In this document: piece after piece, positions 26,302-33,569 of the stretch
Position numbering within the stretch: the stretch's first letter is position 1
Layout: each line of letters begins with the position of its first letter
Source of the DNA: Bacilli bacterium
Lineage (GTDB): Bacteria > Bacillota_I > Bacilli_A > RFN20 > CAG-288
Direction: 5' to 3'
DNA length: 33,569 nucleotides
NCBI GenBank assembly: GCA_022780765.1
Contig: JALEUS010000052.1
Coordinates: 1 to 33,569, forward strand
Position numbers and translations under genes: made by a program
Notes under the pieces: model-generated
What the model was told of the DNA's origin: nothing
Databases searched by the model: none
The model's input: only the letters and a program-made list of their open reading frames with translations

Positions 26302-26885
26302 AGAGAAAGCAGCTGTTTAAAATAAGGAAGTTCATCACAGAATTCACAGAATGTATGCCACTCTTTTAATCTGTGATTCTTTCTCTGCTGATACATGGTT
26401 TTTAATTGCTGATAATTGGTAGTCATCGTTGCTCCAAGGCAGAATCCACAAGGTAAAGAAGCGATGAGTTCTCGCCATTTATCTTTTTTCTTCTCATCTT
26501 GATCATCCATCTCATTGTACTGTTTTATGAGCTTTTCCATTATTGCTAAGATCTCTTTATTTGTCTCTTTTACACACTGAGATGAAATATCGAATTTTAA
26601 AAGGCAGTGCATGGTGGATTGAGAGGAGACAAAATCAAACCAGTGGTATCTCTGCGCCTGTTTCCAAAAGTATAAAGGAGCAGTTAAATCCATCTGAACT
26701 ATGATTCCTTTTAGATAGTTGTCATGTCCGGTTCCTGTAGGTACACTTCCCAGTTTTATTCCTCGTGAGAGATCTTTTTCAGTGATAGTCTGATGATTCA
26801 AAAATTTCGTTCTCATCGGATTTCCGCTTGCTATTATTGCTCTATCAACTCCGTAAACCTGAACGTTCTCAATTTTAAATTCCAT
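26298..26885 (-). CDS. Phage-type ThyX-like protein, putative thymidylate synthase relative
   Basis: This 195-residue protein resembles a family common in clostridial phages, with a conserved core DLTAPLYFWKQ...SSQSTMH (residues 66-93), then NYQQLKTMYQQRKNHRLKEW, HTFCEFCDELPYF (157-189). The S-S-Q-S-T-M-H segment stands where flavin-dependent thymidylate synthase (ThyX) has its N-E-x-S motif, and the RKNHRLKEW part resembles the C-terminal ThyX substrate region; the classic RHR triplet is not kept. Context is strong: folD overlaps it by 11 bases and a dCMP deaminase lies just upstream, giving dUMP and methylene-THF. A dTMP-forming role is inference from context and remote similarity. No terminator is visible after it. 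Confidence 0.6.
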   Translation of the reverse strand: MEFKIENVQVYGVDRAIIASGNPMRTKFLNHQTITEKDLSRGIKLGSVPTGTGHDNYLKGIIVQMDLTAPLYFWKQAQRYHWFDFVSSQSTMHCLLKFDISSQCVKETNKEILAIMEKLIKQYNEMDDQDEKKKDKWRELIASLPCGFCLGATMTTNYQQLKTMYQQRKNHRLKEWHTFCEFCDELPYFKQLLSL

Positions 26886-27666
26886 TTCTCTTTCCCTCCA
26901 ATATGTTTTCTAAAAGAGCAACTCTTGTAAGCAAACCTACTCCTTTAGGTACAGGTGACTGATACTTGACTTTTAAGTTAGGAATAACATCTCCTTTGAG
27001 TTTGCCATTTTCTCTGTTTATCCCAACATCAATGATGTATGCATCATCTTTAAATAAGAAAGTGTCATCTAAAAAATAGGTTTTCCCTACTGCTACGATG
27101 ATGAGATCTGCATTTTTCACATATGAGAAGAGATCATCTCTTCTAGTGTGTGAATGAGTTATAGTGACATTGCAATTTTTATTTAACAGCAGAGAAGCAA
27201 TCGGTTTACCTACGATGTTGCTTCTTCCTATAATAAGTGCATTTTTAGATTCGTAATCATAGTTTAAAGAATCTAAGTACATGATTATTCCTTTTGGAGT
27301 GCAGGGAGTAAAAAGACTTAACGGATGAAATCCATCGATGTCTTTTTTATATGAGATAGATAAAGCGATCTTCTTTTCATCGATGTGCGAAGGTAAAGGA
27401 AGCTGTACTATGATTCCACAGATCGATTCATCTTTATTAGCTTCATCTATAATTGAGAGAATATCTTCTTCTTTGATGTTTTCATCAAGTTTTTTTAAAA
27501 CAGGTTTTATTCCGACTTCTAAAGCATCTTTTATCTTACCTTTGACATAAGCGTTGCTGGCTTCATTGTCACCTACTTGAATAATTAAAAAAGATACTTC
27601 ATCAAAGAGAGAAACTTCCTTTTTTATCTCTTCTTTTTTGAATTTGACAAAATCAACAATTTCCAT
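26875..27666 (-). CDS. folD: Methylene-THF dehydrogenase/methenyl-THF cyclohydrolase
   Basis: FolD interconverts methylene-, methenyl- and 10-formyl-THF. The 263-residue protein has Tyr40 and Lys44 in AYVKGK (catalytic lysine), Gln88 in VQLPLP, KDIDGFHP (Asp109, Asp111) and the Rossmann-type IIGRSNIVGKP. It lacks about 20 residues at the N terminus compared with common FolD. The PVPGGVGPMT signature near the C terminus is altered to PVPKGVGLLT. The gene lies 3 bases after the dCMP deaminase stop and overlaps the ThyX-like start by 11 bases, so it is part of a folate/dTMP operon. Confidence 0.95.
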   Translation of the reverse strand: MEIVDFVKFKKEEIKKEVSLFDEVSFLIIQVGDNEASNAYVKGKIKDALEVGIKPVLKKLDENIKEEDILSIIDEANKDESICGIIVQLPLPSHIDEKKIALSISYKKDIDGFHPLSLFTPCTPKGIIMYLDSLNYDYESKNALIIGRSNIVGKPIASLLLNKNCNVTITHSHTRRDDLFSYVKNADLIIVAVGKTYFLDDTFLFKDDAYIIDVGINRENGKLKGDVIPNLKVKYQSPVPKGVGLLTRVALLENILEGKRNGI

Positions 27667-27669
27667 AAT

Positions 27670-28140
27670 CTAGTATTTGATAGAAGGAATTCTTCCTTCG
27701 TATTTTCTTATCTTTATGCCAGCTAAGGTCAACAGTTTTAAAGATGCTTGTGTACTGAGTTCGTTCTCATATTTATTTTCAGCGTACACCAGTTCTTTTA
27801 TTCCAGATTGGGTTATTGCTTTTGAACACTCATTGCACGGGAAAAGAGTTACATACAGAGTGCAATCTTTTAAAGCAGAACCGTTTCTAGTGTTCAATAT
27901 AGCATTGAATTCCGCGTGACAGACATACAGATATTTATTGTCTAGACCATCATTTTTATTCCATGAGAGCTTCTCTTCATCTAATCCTCTAGGCATGCCG
28001 TTATATCCGATAGACACCACTTTGTGGTCGCTATCAACAATGCATGCTCCAACTTTGGTATTAGGGTCTTTGCTTCTTAAAGAAGAAAGATACGCTATTC
28101 CCATAAAATATTCATCCCAACTGATATCAGCTTTTATCAT
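27670..28140 (-). CDS. Deoxycytidylate (dCMP) deaminase
   Basis: The enzyme deaminates dCMP to dUMP, the substrate of thymidylate synthase. The 156-residue protein has the zinc motifs H75-A-E77 in CHAEFNAILN and P101-C-N-E-C105, with the dCMP-deaminase-type SKDPNTKVGACIV and GYNGMPRG segments (ComEB/Dcd-like). Length is normal. The upstream membrane-protein gene ends 5 bases before its start and folD follows after 3 bases, so it is co-transcribed. Together with FolD and the ThyX-like protein it outlines a dTMP supply route. Confidence 0.94.
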   Translation of the reverse strand: MIKADISWDEYFMGIAYLSSLRSKDPNTKVGACIVDSDHKVVSIGYNGMPRGLDEEKLSWNKNDGLDNKYLYVCHAEFNAILNTRNGSALKDCTLYVTLFPCNECSKAITQSGIKELVYAENKYENELSTQASLKLLTLAGIKIRKYEGRIPSIKY

Positions 28141-28145
28141 CTTTT

Positions 28146-28856
28146 TTATTTAACCTCTTCGCTATCATCTATTTCTTTATCTTGAAGGTTTACAACACCT
28201 GTACTATTCTCTTCACTGTTTTTGTTTTCTAAAGAACTGTTTTTAATCATATCATCATCTTCTTTTAATGCCTGCGCTATTTCTTTTTCTTTTTGTAAGG
28301 CAGCTTTCTTCTGATTTTCAATTTTTCTTTTCCTGACTAATACCATGTATACACCTATCGTTATCATAACAAGTAAAAACACGACTATTGTGATGATGAT
28401 AGTCTTCGTATCAGCTACGTTCTCTACTTTGATTTTGATGCCTTCATCAGCTACGTAGAGGTATCCGTTTTTCTTCACTGCAACAAATAACTGATATTCG
28501 TTGATGGTGTTTTTAAAAGTAAAACCTTGATTAGTAAAGGATGTATTGTTGTTGATACTGCTGTTGATAGGATCTTCTTTATTTGAAGAGACGAAGAAGA
28601 AGGTCTCTTTTATATCAGGAGAGTAATCTTTGTATGTGATGTATGTGTTAGGATCATCGCTCAAGGTAACTTTTATAGAATCGAAAACGAGTTTTCCATC
28701 TGTCGCCTTGTAATCAGTTTTAAAATCGCCTAAATTGTAAGAAACTTTGAGATCGGATTTAATCTCAAAAACTTCTCTAGTAGTGTGAACGCAGGAAAAT
28801 AGAGCAAAAACAGAAATAAAAAAGAAGATAATAGAAGCAAAATGTAGTTTTTTCAT
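28146..28856 (-). CDS. Signal-bearing single-span membrane protein, function unknown
   Basis: The 236-residue product begins with a signal sequence ending SVFALFSC (Cys22), which could be a lipobox though Phe-Ser-Cys is not ideal. A hydrophilic, probably beta-rich outer domain (about 25-148) follows, then one clear membrane helix (152-174), a basic stop-transfer KRK and a highly charged cytoplasmic tail rich in Glu, Asp and Asn. I do not recognise a family. It is the first gene of the operon with dCMP deaminase, folD and the ThyX-like gene, with no obvious functional link. No RBS is visible, and a TATAAT lies only 7 bases before the ATG. Confidence 0.75.
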   Translation of the reverse strand: MKKLHFASIIFFFISVFALFSCVHTTREVFEIKSDLKVSYNLGDFKTDYKATDGKLVFDSIKVTLSDDPNTYITYKDYSPDIKETFFFVSSNKEDPINSSINNNTSFTNQGFTFKNTINEYQLFVAVKKNGYLYVADEGIKIKVENVADTKTIIITIVVFLLVMITIGVYMVLVRKRKIENQKKAALQKEKEIAQALKEDDDMIKNSSLENKNSEENSTGVVNLQDKEIDDSEEVK

Positions 28857-28863
28857 AATAATA

Positions 28864-28869
28864 ATTATA
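28864..28869 (-). promoter_or_regulatory. -10-like TATAAT immediately before a start codon
   Basis: On the minus strand TATAAT is followed by only 7 bases before ATG 28856. If used, the transcript would be leaderless or nearly so, which would fit the missing RBS. No good -35 box stands upstream at 17 bases (TTGCAC lies at 20). Confidence 0.3.
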
Positions 28870-28974
28870 AGGCATTATTCATTTAAAGTGTGCAAAAGAA
28901 GATGTGTGCCAGATGAAAATCAAAATGTCAATCATTTATACTTAGTTATCGTATGTAAAATATCTCAAATTTCA

Positions 28975-29017
28975 AATTCATTATATTATTAAAAAATTAT
29001 ATTGTAAATAATGAATT
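28975..29017. terminator. AT-rich inverted repeat after the ABC operon
   Basis: AATTCATTAT (28975-28984) and ATAATGAATT (29008-29017) form a perfect 10-bp stem 14 bases after the stop of the last gene of the ABC operon. The stem is AT-rich, the loop is long and there is no clean U tract on the minus strand, so it is at best a weak terminator. Confidence 0.35.
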
Positions 29018-29030
29018 GGTTTATTTTTAA

Positions 29031-29897
29031 TCAACTTATATTGACAATTACTATGTCGTAATGATAGTAGAATTTTTCTTTTTTATAATTATTAGCTTCA
29101 AAAATGACATAACCAGATGTGTAGTCTATGATTTTGACAGTGACATTCTCTTTTATAAGTGGATCAACAGAGATTATGTGATCAAGTATTCCAACTCCTT
29201 TAAAATCGATATAAGAGAACGAGTGAATGTTTGTGTAGTTGACATTTTTATAAGATTTGATTAAAAGGGAAAGAGATACTTTACTTTCAACAAAAGTCTG
29301 ATTAGTCAAAGATAAGAGCAAATAAGATAAATTGTATGCGTTGTTCTTCTTGCTGTAAGTAAATGATAAAAGGTCTTTTTGATACTCTTCATTATCTTTT
29401 AAATTTACAAGCTTTAAATCATCGATATCAGCATTAACTAATTTATTTACGTAGTTTATTGAAATATCATCTATCACAAAGTTTGCTATATAGTTTGATG
29501 ATAAATCGACGTAGACAGAAGTTGAATCTATATTCTTTTGAATATTTAAGATTCTTCCATTTATATCTTCTTTCTCAATTGAAGAAGAGATATCTTCTGT
29601 GCTTATTATTATGTCGCCGATATTACACTTAACCTCTTCATAAGAAGATAAGATAAATTCTCTGATCTCATCCCTTATTCTAGTTATTTTTCCTTCAGTA
29701 TAAAAAGTTTTATCTATGTCTCCTTTGTAACCGTAATTATATCTGACTCTATTTGGATCGTCAGGAAGAACATATCTTTCTGTGTAGATTTTTTCTGTGC
29801 TTTTTTTAGGAAATATCGCAGCATCTAATAATATGAATAATAAAGAAACAACAACGATAGAGAAACACTGGGATATCTTTAACATATTTCGTTTCAT
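29031..29897 (-). CDS. Second anchored adaptor-like protein of the ABC operon
   Basis: The 288-residue product has an N-terminal membrane anchor (about 10-28, VVVSLLFILLDAAIF) and an outer domain. The stretch TEGKITRIRDEIREFI...NIGDIIIS...NGRILNIQKN...TSVYVDL resembles the lipoyl-like and beta-barrel pieces of MacA/HlyD-type adaptors, though no family motif is firm. It starts 4 bases after the permease stop and ends the operon. Its layout is like the adaptor at 31786-32646, so the system would have two such proteins. Assignment as adaptor is inference from layout and neighbours. Confidence 0.55.
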   Translation of the reverse strand: MKRNMLKISQCFSIVVVSLLFILLDAAIFPKKSTEKIYTERYVLPDDPNRVRYNYGYKGDIDKTFYTEGKITRIRDEIREFILSSYEEVKCNIGDIIISTEDISSSIEKEDINGRILNIQKNIDSTSVYVDLSSNYIANFVIDDISINYVNKLVNADIDDLKLVNLKDNEEYQKDLLSFTYSKKNNAYNLSYLLLSLTNQTFVESKVSLSLLIKSYKNVNYTNIHSFSYIDFKGVGILDHIISVDPLIKENVTVKIIDYTSGYVIFEANNYKKEKFYYHYDIVIVNIS

Positions 29898-29901
29898 TTT
29901 T

Positions 29902-31128
29902 TTACTCCTTTAGACAGTCCGATATTTTTTTATTTGAGAAGTATAAAGAGAAAATAAAAGAAGAGATAAGGATCAGAGAACTTATTAAAAATACAGGTAA
30001 AAGAATCATCTTGTAATCAAGTGGGAAAAGCAACACTGATGAATTTTTTAAAACCGTCACCGACAGGTAGATGTATATAAAGATAGATATAGGTGTAGCA
30101 TAAAAGATGGAACATAAAAGTGAAACAAGATTCTCTTTTAAAAACATGCATGTTATATCGCTGTTATTAGCACCAAAAGATTTTCTTATACCTATTTCCA
30201 CAACTCTTTTTTTCAATAGTAAAAACAGAATTATGATAGATATAAGACAGAGGATGATAGATGATGCTGTGAGTGATATTGATTCTATTCTTCTGCTTGT
30301 TTCGTAGGCTTTTGTGTGCTCAAAAATCATCTGTGATAAAGCTGATAGTTCTACTCCAGCATATCTGCTTTCTTGAATATCTTTTTTTAAATTTCCTAGA
30401 AGTTCTGTACTTATATCGTGCGAAAAGAAAATCAACGAAGTATCTACTCTGCTCATTTTTTTATTAGAATACAAAACAGGTAAGGAGATGTAATCTTTAT
30501 TTGTTAGATTCTGCTCATCTAAATACTTTTTTAAATCAAGTGAATCTGAAAATACACCTTTGACTATGTATATCTTACTTCCTGTAGATGTATTTGTCTT
30601 TATCTGTTCATTCAGACATGTTTTGACATCGTTGAAGATTATTTTTGCAACGGATTCATAAAGATAGATGCTTTTAAAAGAGTCGCTTTCGTCATAATTT
30701 GAAATATCCCCGTAGATAAGTTCTGTTCGCTCAGTAGCACCTCTGATTGTAAAAGATGGGAGAAGCATTTTTTTTGACAATTTACTGACACCTTTTCCTT
30801 CTAAAGAGTATGACTTATCATTTATAGAGAAAAGACCTAGGTTATCAGTTGAAAAGCAGTTGTAATCAGTGTCTTTCCACATCTGAAACAGCTGTTTATC
30901 TTGATAAGTGATCTTTTGAAAATAAGATCCTTTATCTACTGTCAACGTCTTATAGTCTGTGTTCATAAAGGAAATGAGATTAATTTTTTGTGTCAGAACT
31001 GATGAGTAATTGTTTATCATCAGACATATTAATGAGAGAGTAATAGTTACTGTGAAAAGGAAGTATTCAAAAAAATTAGCATTCATTCTCTTAAGTACAT
31101 TCGGTTTTAAAATTCTTTCTTCTCTCAT
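29902..31128 (-). CDS. FtsX/MacB-type ABC permease
   Basis: The 408-residue protein has the MacB-type layout: one membrane helix near the N terminus (about 20-40), a large outer domain (about 45-280) and three C-terminal helices (about 283-308, 335-362, 375-402). The cytoplasmic loop after the second helix carries VVEIGIRKSFGANNSDI, the coupling segment typical of FtsX-like permeases that work with LolD/MacB-type ATPases. Its start overlaps the ATPase stop (31125-31128). Such permeases usually do not carry substrate through a channel but move lipoproteins, peptides or drugs by mechanotransmission. Substrate unknown. Confidence 0.88.
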   Translation of the reverse strand: MREERILKPNVLKRMNANFFEYFLFTVTITLSLICLMINNYSSVLTQKINLISFMNTDYKTLTVDKGSYFQKITYQDKQLFQMWKDTDYNCFSTDNLGLFSINDKSYSLEGKGVSKLSKKMLLPSFTIRGATERTELIYGDISNYDESDSFKSIYLYESVAKIIFNDVKTCLNEQIKTNTSTGSKIYIVKGVFSDSLDLKKYLDEQNLTNKDYISLPVLYSNKKMSRVDTSLIFFSHDISTELLGNLKKDIQESRYAGVELSALSQMIFEHTKAYETSRRIESISLTASSIILCLISIIILFLLLKKRVVEIGIRKSFGANNSDITCMFLKENLVSLLCSIFYATPISIFIYIYLSVTVLKNSSVLLFPLDYKMILLPVFLISSLILISSFIFSLYFSNKKISDCLKE

Positions 31129-31796
31129 AGCAATGCAACCTTTTTATCAGTTATTTTATACTGCTTGGCAGCTATAGATGAGCACTGTTGATCGTGTGAT
31201 ACAAGAACTATAGCTATACCTTCTTCTCTGTTTATCTTTTTAAATAGATTCAAGACAATATCTCTGTTTTCAGTGTCGAGGTTTCCTGTAGGTTCATCAG
31301 CGAAGATGATCTTTGGATTCAATACTAGTGATCTGATTATAGCTACCCTCTGTTTTTCTCCTCCAGATAAGGTCTCCATCTTTTGTTGTTCAACATGTTC
31401 TAAATTGAATGTTTTAAATAGATCGTGTATCTTTTTTAATTGTTCTTCGTTAGAGAAAGATTTCAAGTAGTGGAAAGGAATTGAAACATTCTCTATAGAA
31501 GATAGTCCAGGAATTAAATTATAGTTTTGAAAGACAAAACCAAAATTATTTAATCTAATATCGCTCAATTTCTTTGAAGATTCATTGTTTATCAATTCAT
31601 TTTTAAAGTAATAATTTCCTTTATCAGGTCTGTCAAATAAAGAGAGAAGATGTAAGAGAGTTGTTTTTCCATCTCCGGACGAACCTGATATTGAGATAAA
31701 CTCTCCTTCCTCAATAATTAAATTCATACTGTCAAAAATACATTTGTCTTTAAAATATTTTGAACAGTTTTCTAATCTGATCAGCTCATTTGACAT
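31125..31796 (-). CDS. MacB/LolD-type ABC transporter ATPase
   Basis: The 223-residue ATPase has Walker A GSSGDGKTT (38-46, Lys44), a Q-loop FVFQNYNLIPGLSSIENV, signature LSGGEKQRV and Walker B IIFADEPTGNLD, the last typical of the MacB/LolD/YknY group, with SHDQQ as the switch region. The start is uncertain: ATG 31796 has a GGTGG just upstream, while an in-frame ATG 31811 would add five residues but has no RBS. It lies inside or right after the adaptor gene end and overlaps the permease by 4 bases, so it pairs with that permease. Confidence 0.93.
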   Translation of the reverse strand: MSNELIRLENCSKYFKDKCIFDSMNLIIEEGEFISISGSSGDGKTTLLHLLSLFDRPDKGNYYFKNELINNESSKKLSDIRLNNFGFVFQNYNLIPGLSSIENVSIPFHYLKSFSNEEQLKKIHDLFKTFNLEHVEQQKMETLSGGEKQRVAIIRSLVLNPKIIFADEPTGNLDTENRDIVLNLFKKINREEGIAIVLVSHDQQCSSIAAKQYKITDKKVALL

Positions 31797-32646
31797 ATAT
31801 TTGACCACCATTTATATCTGTGACAAGACCATTGTACAGAACTTGTGAAATCTCATAGTAGTCTCCAAAACAAATTCCTATTCTCATCGTTACATCTTTA
31901 ATATGAGAATCTTTAAACAAAACAGCTGAATATACTTTATCCATGTGTTGATACTTGTCGACGCTTGAATAAAGATAAGCACCTGATGTACAGATACTAT
32001 CTTTCAAACTGTATCCTTTTTTTAAAAATTCCAAGCTGATCTTCGTCTGTATTTTAAGATTGTCGTTATTGATTTTTATAGTCGCTTTAGCTGAATTGTT
32101 CTGAATATTTATGTAATCTATATTAATTATCTCACCATCAGTTATGTAATCGCCTTTAAGATAAAAATCAAATTGGTCACCTACAACATATTTTTCATAG
32201 TAGATGTTAAAGTAAAAATCAATGAAGACATCTGTAAGTTTTTTGATAGTTATCTTGTTTGTTTCAATCATTACAACTATTCCATTACATGTCGATATCA
32301 CATCTGCACCATTCTTTTTACCAATGGTGGATCCATTTTCAATTTTATCACCTATCTGTAAAATTGTCTCGTCTATTTCATAATCGACAAACGATATTTC
32401 TTCATCGAAATAAGTTTCTGAGATATATGTATTATCAACATCAGGAAACGAATGATTTTTGATCGGCAAAAGCCTGTATGTCGCTAGTGATTTATCATCT
32501 ATGTACGATTCAGAAAAAGAGTTTTTTTCTGGATAATAATCTCTATTATCATAGGTTTTTAAGTTTAAAGAAAGAATGATTAGTGCTGACACCATTCCTA
32601 AGACTAATGTGGAAATTAGACATATCTGAAAGACTGATTTTTTCAT
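31786..32646 (-). CDS. MacA/YknX-like membrane-fusion adaptor
   Basis: The 286-residue protein has one N-terminal membrane helix (about 8-27) and an outer part. It includes a biotinyl/lipoyl-like piece, LQIGDKIENGSTIGKKNG then STCNGIVVMIETN, a beta-barrel-like middle with TIKINNDNLKIQTKISLEFLKKG, and a C-terminal domain ending VTDINGGQIYVK. This fits periplasmic-type adaptors of Gram-positive YknXYZ-like transporters. The long alpha-helical hairpin of full MacA is not seen. It sits directly before the ATPase gene, and its start overlaps the stop of the acyltransferase gene. Confidence 0.7.
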   Translation of the reverse strand: MKKSVFQICLISTLVLGMVSALIILSLNLKTYDNRDYYPEKNSFSESYIDDKSLATYRLLPIKNHSFPDVDNTYISETYFDEEISFVDYEIDETILQIGDKIENGSTIGKKNGADVISTCNGIVVMIETNKITIKKLTDVFIDFYFNIYYEKYVVGDQFDFYLKGDYITDGEIINIDYINIQNNSAKATIKINNDNLKIQTKISLEFLKKGYSLKDSICTSGAYLYSSVDKYQHMDKVYSAVLFKDSHIKDVTMRIGICFGDYYEISQVLYNGLVTDINGGQIYVK

Positions 32647-33431
32647 AATAGTCCTCCATTTATAAATAAGGTTACTATCAGAAACAGTACTGGAAACACA
32701 ATAATATTTCCTATGTAAAAATAAATAGAATAACGTCCTAAATAATTAATTGGAGCGAATATTTTACAACCGAGAAAAGAAATTTTTGAATTCTTCTCTC
32801 TATAGATTGTTTTCCCTAGAAGATACCCAATTGAATAAGTGAAAATATATGGGAAGATGACCCACTGATCATAATTGCTCATATTATGTGTCTGTGAAAA
32901 ATTGAACCATCTAAAAGGACTCAAAGAAAAGTTTAGATCATAGAAATACAAAATAATCGATGCAGTTAAAAAAGCAATAGAAAAAATTATGTTAACAAAG
33001 ATAGGAAATCTATCTAGGATAAGAAATATAAGTATGCAAAATGCATATCCGATGAATATTCCAAAATTAAAAATTACAGGGTATTTTGTGTAATTTAATA
33101 TGAAGAAGGAAACTAGATAATAAATAAGAAAAAAAGTGACAAGGAGTAAAAATCTTCTTAAGTTATGTTTTGATAGAGTGAATGATATTCCAGCTAAAAT
33201 AAAAAATATCAACCAAATTAAAAACACAAAATATCCAATGTACTGGTTTCCAAAAAGAACATCATTACAGAATTCTCCAATTTTTATTGATACTTGGCTC
33301 TGATTTTCAAATTTCCAAATACCTGTATAAGAGAATAGATAATACATAAAAGCAAAGTGCTGCAAAAGCATCAACAAAATTAATATTCCTCTGAAAAAGT
33401 CAAGTTCAACAATTCTTTTTTTCGTTTTCAT
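32643..33431 (-). CDS. HGSNAT/DUF1624-like membrane acyltransferase
   Basis: The 262-residue integral membrane protein opens KKRIVELDFFRGILILLMLLQH (given here as Leu10-Asp11...Arg14-Gly15 and His25), the hallmark of the DUF1624 heparan-alpha-glucosaminide N-acetyltransferase-like family. A YDQWVIFPYIFTYSIGYLLG segment (about 187-206) fits the family's conserved second motif. About seven membrane helices are visible. The family moves acyl groups across the membrane onto sugars or lipids, but the bacterial substrates are mostly unknown. GAAGG at the end of the preceding gene is its RBS, and its stop overlaps the adaptor start as ATGA. It thus belongs to the ABC operon. Confidence 0.75.
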   Translation of the reverse strand: MKTKKRIVELDFFRGILILLMLLQHFAFMYYLFSYTGIWKFENQSQVSIKIGEFCNDVLFGNQYIGYFVFLIWLIFFILAGISFTLSKHNLRRFLLLVTFFLIYYLVSFFILNYTKYPVIFNFGIFIGYAFCILIFLILDRFPIFVNIIFSIAFLTASIILYFYDLNFSLSPFRWFNFSQTHNMSNYDQWVIFPYIFTYSIGYLLGKTIYREKNSKISFLGCKIFAPINYLGRYSIYFYIGNIIVFPVLFLIVTLFINGGLL

Positions 33432-33435
33432 ATTT

Positions 33436-33569
33436 TTAGCCTTCAGTGCACATTATCATTAACTTTGCAATTATTGCTTTCTTTACAGGTGATGAACCCA
33501 TCTGGTATTTCATAACAAAATAATCTGCTACAAATTTTTTAGAAACATCTGCAATAGAGAACGAATAGT
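33436..33569 (-). CDS. Unrecognised protein, C-terminal fragment
   Basis: Only the last 43 codons are in the window, ending KKAIIAKLMIMCTEG and TAA at 33438-33436. The part is basic and probably helical. No family can be named from it. The stop lies 4 bases before the acyltransferase start and the GAAGG RBS of that gene is inside its final codons, so it belongs to the same operon and the operon continues beyond the window. Confidence 0.6.
   Translation of the reverse strand, partial: YSFSIADVSKKFVADYFVMKYQMGSSPVKKAIIAKLMIMCTEG

Noticed and set aside
33436-33569. Possible Panacea/SocA-like (antitoxin) similarity of the fragment
   Set aside because: The resemblance would be to the N terminus of that family, whereas this is a C terminus; too short to support.
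1-33569. CRISPR arrays, tRNA or rRNA genes, insertion sequences
   Set aside because: I saw no regularly spaced repeats, no cloverleaf-type sequence with CCA end or T-loop, no rRNA motif and no transposase; the search was by eye.

Overview
The window is chromosomal DNA from a low-GC, AT-rich bacterium of the Firmicutes/Tenericutes type. The evidence is the core gene set and its order: hprK-lgt-(HAD)-trxB-whiA, gapA-pgk-tpiA and secA-prfB-yitT-uvrB. AGA dominates arginine codons and intergenic DNA is extremely AT-rich. prfB (RF2) is present with its in-frame UGA frameshift site, and several genes end in UGA. UGA is therefore a stop, which rules out the Mycoplasma/Spiroplasma code. A small-genome, host-associated member of Bacilli near Erysipelotrichia, Acholeplasma-like or RF39-type lineages is the best guess; this is inference.

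Layout. 1-112: 5' end of a DEDDh exonuclease on the minus strand. 448-3552: promoter, yybP-ykoY (Mn2+) riboswitch and a P-type cation ATPase. 3649-8222: tightly overlapping operon hprK, lgt, a HAD-fold protein without its catalytic aspartates, a thioredoxin-reductase-like flavoprotein, and whiA. 8481-11746: glycolytic block gapA, terminator, pgk, tpiA, terminator. About 12040-12690: wreck of a BspA-type leucine-rich-repeat surface protein. 12776-13624: Bax-inhibitor-1 family membrane protein, facing a minus-strand lipoprotein (13724-14347) across a bidirectional terminator. 14372-14811: very AT-rich spacer. 14812-25726: long plus-strand run secA, prfB, yitT, uvrB, MFS transporter, TtcA-like tRNA thiolase, ABC-F ATPase, 5-formyl-THF cyclo-ligase. 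25816-26301: decayed zinc-ribbon membrane protein gene.

From 26298 to the right edge everything is on the minus strand, in two operons. The first (28856 down to 26298) encodes an anchored membrane protein, dCMP deaminase, FolD and a protein of a phage-type ThyX-like family. Together the last three could make dUMP, methylene-THF and then dTMP. The second (right edge down to 29031) encodes an unknown C-terminal fragment, a DUF1624/HGSNAT-like membrane acyltransferase, a MacA/YknX-like adaptor, a MacB/YknY-type ATPase, an FtsX-type permease and a second adaptor-like anchored protein. The overlaps suggest one envelope export or resistance system.

Points most worth a second look: the riboswitch-pump pair; the pseudo-phosphatase in the HPr kinase operon; an ABC-F protein whose decayed motifs all fall in one of its two composite ATP sites; the ThyX-like gene in a dTMP operon; and the acyltransferase/ABC/two-adaptor operon.
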